26,593 bases of DNA from Pyrenochaeta sp. MPI-SDFR-AT-0127 (Eukaryota > Ascomycota > Dothideomycetes > Pleosporales > Cucurbitariaceae). Positions 19,440 to 26,593 of this stretch are shown one piece after another. Positions within the stretch are counted from its first letter, which is position 1, and each line of letters starts with the position of its first letter. Under the pieces are notes generated by a model, which was not told the origin of the DNA, made no database searches, and was given only the letters and a program-made list of their open reading frames with translations. Made by a program: the position numbers and the translations under genes. The DNA lies in NCBI GenBank assembly GCA_020747015.1, contig JAGTJM010000142.1, positions 1-26,593 of the forward strand. The letters run 5' to 3'.

Positions 19440-20567
19440 TTAATATTTTGTTTGCCATCCTCGCGCTGCTTTACATGCGGCAATTCGTCGTGGCATGCTC
19501 AAGATAAGGCGTCGGATCAGCTTAGCTAGTATACGACGCTAGCACTCTTTTAATGCACTGCAAAAGCCATCCCACTCTTCCTTAGCTACACTATAATTAT
19601 TATACTATAGATAGAATTTGTATATGCGCTTTTTAAGATACCACTAGAGGTGCTTAATTAGGTTAAGATTAGGTAAGTATACTAGCTATTTAATAGTTGT
19701 GACGTAGTAGTCGCTTAGGAACATACGCGTTACTATACTTATATAAATACGCACGTTATCCTATATAAAAAGCTGAGAACAACGCTAATAAGGTAGAAGG
19801 CCTTTTGTCAGGGCCTTTATATAACTTTAGGCGGAGTAGCTACCTTTTAGAGCGTCTAAATCGCGCTCTATTATAACTAGTAGGCTTCTCCTTCTACGTC
19901 CGCGTTTATCCAGCCATATTAACGCCCACACCATTTATGCTAGTGCCCTGCTTATTCTGCAGGTTTGCAGTATTATTAGCTTCTATTTCTCCTATAGATA
20001 TTGAAAAACCCACTCATTATTATAGCCTAAGCCCTTCTAAACTAAGCACTTATCTAAGAACTTAATTATGCGTCGATACTATAGGAACTACGAGTACTCG
20101 CTACAGAACTTAAGACGCCTTAACGTATGCGCGCGGTTTAGCTTAGGACGCTTTTTATAAGGAGATTTAGTAAGGCCTTATCTTTTAAGAAATTTGTATA
20201 ATGTGCGTGAGTAAGGTAGCTTCGTTAAGGTGCTATCTGCGTTTATAACCACCGCTGCTTCAGCTAGCTCCTTATACTTAATTTTTGGCTGCGCTCGTGC
20301 TTTTCGATAGATAATCTTTTTCTGATAAAGCGATAGTATAGGTGGTCTGCCGCTGCAAGGTTTATCTTATATTATGCCTGTTTAGTAATATTTTTTCCTG
20401 AGGTCGCGTATACAGCGTTTAGTGCGGCCATACGCGTCAGCAACTTCAGTAACTGTAGCGCCACCATGCAGCCTCCTAATAATTTGATTCCGCTGCTCGA
20501 CTGATAAGTTAGGCCCTCTGCGCGTATTTTAGTCTATTTCCTGAAGAATTCGGCGTTGTGGTGGCAT
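19440..20567 (-). pseudogene. Tc1/mariner transposase, RIP-inactivated
   Basis: The frame is 1,128 nt (376 codons) from ATG to TAA without a frameshift but has more than a dozen internal stops. The N-terminus has a helix-turn-helix trace (LSVEQRNQIIRRLHGGATVT). The catalytic core can be followed: FLDKC (family SDE), then NNEWVFQYL, MVWALIWLD, LFI-stop-DNVRIYIS (family QDNAPIH) and YLPNLNLIKHL (family YSPDLNPIEHL). The third acidic residue, Glu, has become Lys and the SPD has become LPN. All are C-to-T or G-to-A changes. The C-terminus ends SMPRRIAACKAARGWQTKY, typical of the family. It cannot make active transposase. Confidence 0.9.
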
Positions 20568-20624
20568 AGTTATAATACTATAAAGCTAAGTTATTAATGT
20601 TGTGAGGAAACGCGTTACGCTAGC

Positions 20625-20651
20625 GCGGAAGAAACTTTATTACTAGTACTA
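20625..20651 (-). repeat. Right terminal inverted repeat of the Tc1/mariner element
   Basis: Reverse complement starts TAGTACTAGT and reaches AAAGTTTCTTCCGC at 20638-20625. The C-to-T changes relative to the left end (CAGT to TAGT, ACAAAG to ATAAAG) fit RIP. Confidence 0.85.
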
Positions 20652-20653
20652 TA

Positions 20654-20816
20654 GTGTTTAAGCGAAGGATTTCGTTATATAAGCGAAGGTTACGAATTCG
20701 AGAATTAGAAGATATCTTATCTTACGTAGTACCTAAACATAGGGCACTATATACTATAAACCAACTTAGTAATAGACTACGTAATCTAAGACGGATCTTA
20801 AGGGGAAGGAGGATAG
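20654..20816 (+). pseudogene. C-terminal tail of a retroelement polyprotein plus polypurine tract
   Basis: One plus frame is open for about 50 codons (SLYKRRLRIRELEDILSYVV, then NRLRNLRRILRGRR) and runs into a purine tract AAGGGGAAGGAGGATAG at 20800-20816. The tract resembles the one before the gypsy LTR at 17750. The family is not recognised. Confidence 0.35.
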
Positions 20817-21125
20817 TATTATAATCCTAGTTTTATACACAGGAAGGGCCCCCTAGGGGAACCCTCTTAACTAACTATAAGTATCGCTATAGGCGCTAAC
20901 ACGAGGTAAGGCCCGAAGTATATAACTACTTACTAGGCTAAGGATAAGCGCTTACTATAATCGCGACGAGTGCGACGAGCGCATTATATATATAGACGAG
21001 AATAATATACCCCTATAGAATATTATAATTAACCTTAAGTTATTATTAAATACTACTATTTAATACTTAGAACTACTTTAACCCTTATCTATCTCTATTT
21101 ACTCTAACTCTAGAAGTATACCTAA
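20817..21125 (+). repeat. Possible LTR, RIP-mutated
   Basis: Starts TATTATAATCC right after a polypurine tract, so originally perhaps TGTTACAATCC. It has a TATATATATAGACGAG promoter-like stretch near 20983-20998. No second copy is present to set the right end, which is a guess. Confidence 0.3.
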
Positions 21126-24100
21126 GAAAGGCTCCTTAGTAATACTAGCTACCTTATATTATAGCTACTCTACTAAGAACACTCTACTCTTTTAATATAT
21201 AAATACCTTAATATAGAAATTATATAAACTAATAAAAAGATACTTACTCTACTATATAGAAAGACTAGTTATTATCTATAATAACCTAAATAAGCTCTTC
21301 CTTAAATTATAATAGACTATATAGTAGTATAGTAGTTAACTAGGTTCTTAGCTAAAGTTATTATTATACCTATACTATTTATATAGGCGATTAAGTATAT
21401 ATATAAAATTACGTCCTTTAATATTATATAGACTTAAGGTAATTAATTATATATTTTATACTAATTAAGTAAATTTATAGGTATTAGAGTATAAGACTAT
21501 ACTATAAGTAGAATATAAAGGGATATCTATTAGAAGATTATATAGCTTCGCTAAATTATAGCTATACTACGCCTATATAACTTATTAAGTTCTACTACAG
21601 TTTATAGTTCCTAGGTATTAGTACCTATTTAGTCTTCTCCTACTAGTCTTACTACGCTAAAGGAGCTTCTTAGTTATAGAGGGGTTTCTCTAAGTTAATA
21701 GGTAGGTACTTAATAAGGTTAAGGATCTTCCTAGTCTCTCCTCTAATAATCTAAGGAGTACTAAAGTAGTAGGAGTAAAGGATAATTAGAAGACTTAGAA
21801 GTAGATTAATATTAGATATATTACTATTCGCCTAATAAACTAGTATAATAAATAGCTATAATAAATAGGTTTAAAGATAATTCTATAGAAAATTACTTAT
21901 ATACTATAAGAGTTTAATAATACCTATTATATTAAGCATTCCCCTATAATAATTAGCTATAATAATTACTTTTACTTAGGGGGTTACTAATTAGGAACCT
22001 ATAAGCGAGTTAGGTAAGTTTAATCCTAAGTATAGACTAGTACCTAGTCTATATCTATTATATCTATATTATTATCTTTAGCCTTACCCTTATATTATTA
22101 TCTAATTAGAGCTTATCTTTAGAATTACTCTTAATCTCTTATCTCTAGAATCCTCGCTCTTAGTCTCCTTATCTCTAGAAACCTTACTCTTAAGCTTACT
22201 ATCTAACTCTATAGTTACTATATACTACTCCTAAGTCTTATACTTATTCTCTTACCTATTAAGCTATTCTTTAATATTAGAGTTATTATCTACCTCTTCC
22301 TTATACTTATTATTATTATCGCCTTTTATATATAGATAATAGGCTTTAAGAATAATATTATTACTATTATAGGTAAACTCTAGTAGAGGAGTTAGCTTAT
22401 ATTCTCTATAGATATTAGTACTTAGCTATTATAAAGGACTATAATAATATACTACTACTCCTTATCTATAACTAGAGTAAGCTTATCTTAAGAGAGACTA
22501 TTAATATAGGCCTACTATTTACCTATAATATATAAGTATAATACTATAATAAACTTTAGTAATAACTTACGCTACGTATCCTTATTCTAATTCTTATCTA
22601 TCTTTAGTTCTAAGGCACTCTCTTTATATACCTTACGTATAAGTTTCTCTAGTATACTACCTAAGCTAAATAAATATTAATTACCTCTATTAGAGCATAT
22701 CTTATACTCTTTTTTTCCTTCTCTTAAGGTAGCTTACTAAGGGCCTCTATATACTTCTTCTAGGTAATAGTCTTATAGATCTTACTCTATTTTATATAGA
22801 TAGATTATAGCTTAGTCTCTAGCTACTCTCCTATATCTCTATTAGTAAAAAGCTATAATAACTTACTATAATAACTTATAACTCTATTAATAATTAAACT
22901 AATCTTATATAATATCCTCTAGCTTCTTTTTAAGTACTACTTCTTAATCTATAGTAGATAGTACTTAATAATAAGTATCCTTTAAAAGTCGCTTAGTAAG
23001 TGCGTATTTAGTAGCTTAATTAGAGGCTCTAGTATTATTAAGAGCTACCTACTTATAAGAATACTACGCTACCTTACTACTAGTAAATTACTTAGGCGCT
23101 ATTACTAAGCTCGCCCTTAAATATAGACTTAAAGTTTATTAGGCGGCCTTTACGAGATCAGCCTATCTACATTAGGATATCTAGTATTTAGCCTCTTCCT
23201 ACTTAGTTCTCTAGCCCTATATATATATTAGTATATACTATAATTATACGTATAATAATTATACTAGTTAGCTTAGCCTACTTAGCCTACTTAAATCCTT
23301 CTAGGGTATTAAGTAAGATATTAGGAAAGAGAAGTTTATCTTCCTTAACCTCCTCTTACTTAATAGGTAGCGTATTAGATCTATTACTACGATACTATAA
23401 TATATAGCTATAATAATTAATAGTTATTAGAGTATTATATAAGAAGTATTAAAGTTTTAAGATTAAAAAATTATAGATTTAGCTTTACCTAACCCTTTAC
23501 CTTTACCTTTACCTAGAGTCCTATATAAGCTAACTAGTAGGTAAGGTACTAACTCTAATAAAAAATTATAATAATTATTATAGTTATTAATTATAGTATA
23601 TATAATTAGGAATAGCTACGCGCGATAATATAGGTATAATAATACTTTAGCTAGGCTCTAGAACTTATAAGGTAGAGGTAAAGATAAGAGTACCTAAGTA
23701 AAAGACTTCCTATACTATCTATAATAACTTCTATTAACTAAAGCCTCTATCTTACTTATACCTATACTTATATAGATATTTATATATATAACTACCCTAA
23801 TTTAATATTATAGTCTAATATAATAGCTTAATACTATAGCTTATATAAGGCTAGTAGTAATAACTTCCTATAAGAGACCTACTATAAAAGGTAGTAAGAC
23901 TAGTAGTAAAACTCTTAGTAAAGCCCCTTATAAGGCTCTAGTTAAAAAGCTAGGTAAGGCTAGTAAAGGTACTAGAGAGAAGAGGCCCTATTACTTTAAA
24001 GTAGGTAGTAAGTTATTATATCTACTTATTATAGTTCTATCCTAATAAGATATATAGTAGTTATGCTCTAAGAGATCTACTAATACTAGAAAAGTATAGA

Positions 24101-26593
24101 TCTACTTCTACTTAAGCTCCCCTTTTTATATATAGTCTATAAGATTATAGCTAATATAACTAGTTATAGGGATATACGTATCTAACCTAGTACCCTAGAA
24201 GTACTTTAGGAGGTATATAAGGCTATACTTACTAGGTATATAGAGGGTATTTATTATAGTTCTTTATAATAGCTATATACTAATACTAATAGATTATAAT
24301 ATAAACGCTATCTATACTAAGAGGGTTATAATTTAGATTAAGGATTCCTAGCTAGCTAAGTACTACTATAATAAATATTAGGTAATAGTACTAAATACCC
24401 GCTTTTCTTATTATTAATACTATTAATTAGTACTATAACTAGTCTATAAGAGGAGGTAGAGTAGTATAGGTTTATTTAGCTTAAGATCTAAGTTAGTAGG
24501 TATTATACTACTTAGATATAATTAATTAAAAAGTTTAAGTACTATAATAATTTATTATAATAAAATTCCCTAATTATATAATACTAAGTAGCTAGCTTAT
24601 AGAAAATATAAAGAACTTACTTTCTAATACCTAAACTAAACCTAGCTATATACCTAATCCTAATCTAGACCTAACCTATAGTTAGTATAACCTAACCTAA
24701 ACCTAACCTAAGCTTAGACTATAAAATATAGGTAGGGGTATAGGTTAGGTCTAGGTATTATATAAGGTAACCTAACTCTAACCTAATCTATACCTATTAG
24801 CTACTCTACTCTAGTTCTTCTAGTCTATATATAGGTTATAATCTCTTAGCTAAGGTAGCCCTAATATAATATTATAGGTAGCTAAGCTAATAATATCTAG
24901 TCTTACCTTACTATTTTATCCTAATATAATACTAATTTCTTTAAGTACTTTTTACTTAATAAGTCCTCTATTTAAGTTATTTACTATAGTAATATAGTAA
25001 GGTTTTTCTTTTAGAATAGGTTATAGTCCTACTTTTAATATAGCTATTTCTAAAATATAGTTTCCCTATAATCTAGAGTTAATTAGAGCCTATATATTAG
25101 CGTTTTTAAGTTTTACTTTTATATAGAGTAGCTCCTCTCCTATTATTCTAATAGCGTCGTATTACTAAACTCTTAGAGCGAATTAGTTCCCTTATCTAAT
25201 TCTAGTCTTCTACTTATTATAAGATTTAGTTTCCTATTTCTTTCTAAAAAAGAGTACTTATTAAATCTATTATTAAGCTTATTATTTATATATCTTATAT
25301 ATTCTAAGGTTATATAAGTTTACTAGTACTTATTAGTATATTTCTTATTTATAATAATATTTTAATTTAGTTATCTTCCTTTACTTATCCTAGGAAATAG
25401 TTAGTATATCTCTTATCCTATAGGTAGTTTATATACGTATTCCTTTAGTAGTTATACTATTCCTATTTATATTAGTATTATAGTTTTAGGAAGTAGTTAG
25501 TTTCTACCTTTTCTAAGTAGTAATAGTTATAGTAGTTATAGGTATATATTATAATAAATATTATATAGAAATAGAAATATATACGTATTCCTATAAGAGG
25601 GGAGGTTTATTTAGGTAATATTAGACCTATCTCTAATACTATCCTAATTAGGCCCTATTACTCCTATTCCTCTATATATAAGTATAGCTCTTTAGTAGTA
25701 GATAGTAGAATAAATTCTTTTTATTCTTCTATACTAGACCTATAGGAATAGAGGTATTCTTAGTTATCTACTCTAGTATATACTCCTATATACCTTTAAG
25801 TTATACTTAAATCCTTTTTAGAACCTTTTAGTACCTATATTATTATATTATAAAAAAAACTTCGCCTCTACTAGTAATAGCTTCTTAATAATATTATATT
25901 ATTTAAAAAGATTATATCTAAACCCTATATTAATATAATCTAATTTAGATCTATTTATAATTAAAGTTTATTATTCTAAAGTTAGGATCCCCTTAATCTC
26001 TTAATAATTAAAGCCTATAGGTTTAGAACTTCCTATACTATTATATAAGGATTAACTTTAGGAAAGTTATATAGAGTACTAAAGTAGAGACTTAGAGACT
26101 ACTAATAACTTAGGAGAATTAGAGTCTAAGCTAATATCTCCTCCTAAATAAGGATTAGCTTAAGTAGAAGTATTATCCTTATTAAGATTAATATAGTAGT
26201 ACGCTATCTAGTTAAAAGAAATCGTATAGCCTAAGGCTAATAAATAAATAGAGGGCTACTCTAAATAAGAACTAGAGTATAATACCTAATTAATAATAGT
26301 AGAGGATTAGAATATAATTAGACTTAACCTAGAGCTTACTAAGTTATAGCGTAAACTATAATAGATTTATATAGAACTAAGTAGACTAAGGGTATAACCT
26401 ATCTCTAGTTTAATTAAACCTAATTAGCCCTTACCTATTACTAAAATACCCTTAACTATAAACTTATAAGAGACTTATTCTCCTTTAGTAATACTTCTTC
26501 TAGAATTTATAGGTAGAATAATAAGGTTAAAAAAGATACCTCCTATTAGTAATCTAAGTAATAGAAAGAACTCTAGCTTTAGATAATAGTAAG
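21126..26593. other. Heavily RIP-mutated AT-rich block, no intact gene
   Basis: Dominated by TA, CTAG and TAATA with stops in all frames. No open frame of useful length was seen. A plus frame with coding character can be followed with stops at about 23850-24610 (lysine-rich TLSKAPYKALVKKLGKASK, then YFRRYIRLYLLGIQRVF, FIIVLYNSYILILIDYN). I cannot assign it to a family. Most of the block is likely decayed retroelements. Confidence 0.5.
24665..24754. repeat. Inverted repeat in a CCTAACC-rich cluster
   Basis: A perfect 16-bp inverted pair (CTAGACCTAACCTATA at 24665-24680, its complement at 24739-24754) with 58 bp between. The segment 24620-24800 is full of CCTAA(C) words on one side and GGTTAGG on the other, reminiscent of degraded telomere sequence in two orientations. 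Confidence 0.5.

Larger units (their letters stand above)
19302..20651 (-). mobile_element. Complete Tc1/mariner transposon (1,350 bp), inactivated
   Basis: Terminal inverted repeats at 19302-19328 and 20625-20651 share an exact AAAGTTTCTTCCGC at the same distance (13 bp) from each end. The outer bases differ mainly by C/T. TA dinucleotides at 19300-19301 and 20652-20653 are the target duplication typical of the superfamily. The transposase reads on the minus strand. The right side shows more RIP-like change than the left. Confidence 0.9.

Noticed and set aside
19132..19458. Single 108-residue minus-strand protein
   Set aside because: The frame crosses the transposon end at 19301/19302. Only the part below 19302 is aminotransferase. 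The rest is transposon 3' sequence.
20850..20859. Fifth copy of the promoter palindrome
   Set aside because: CCCCTAGGGG differs by spacing as well as by a TG-to-TA change, and it lies in a probable LTR rather than a promoter of the module.

Overview
The window is a chromosome end of a filamentous ascomycete (Pezizomycotina). It opens with 24 perfect TAACCC telomere units. It contains genes with short GT-AG introns and CTAAC-like branch sites, and long stretches mutated from CpA/TpG to TpA while many CpG are kept. That mutation pattern is typical of repeat-induced point mutation (RIP). Remnants of a Ty3/gypsy chromovirus and of a Tc1/mariner element fit the same picture. The species cannot be named from sequence alone. 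No tRNA, rRNA or CRISPR array was seen.

Layout from the telomere inward: telomere (1-144); short spacer with telomere-like TTAGGG in the opposite orientation; an 18-bp tandem repeat (260-415); a largely intact three-exon minus-strand gene of unknown function (555-3956, with an in-frame 5' extension to 4361); a second intact or nearly intact minus-strand gene with a ParB/DUF3723-like N-terminal domain (4619-6881); a GC-rich 16-bp near-palindrome found once in front of the first gene and three times in front of the second. From about 7.1 kb the DNA turns RIP-like. It holds a partial copy (about 7175-8285) and a longer copy (about 8310-11960, possibly to 16047) of the first gene, both dead and in the same direction. 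Next come the 3' end of a gypsy element with chromodomain and LTR (about 16337-18045), an unmutated island (18641-19301) ending in the 3' exon of an ACC-synthase-like aminotransferase, a complete but dead Tc1/mariner element with TA duplications (19302-20651), and 6 kb of AT-rich RIP-ruined DNA to the window edge.

The two live-looking genes are transcribed toward the telomere and share a promoter motif. Together with the dead paralogues behind them they form a subtelomeric module that seems to have been duplicated, silenced by RIP, and kept in one copy next to the telomere. The best candidate for something undescribed is this module: an unrecognised protein of about 1,100 residues, a ParB-like partner, and a shared palindrome. 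Co-regulation, or binding of the palindrome by the ParB-like protein, is inference only. All splice sites and alignments here were read by eye, and no database search was possible.
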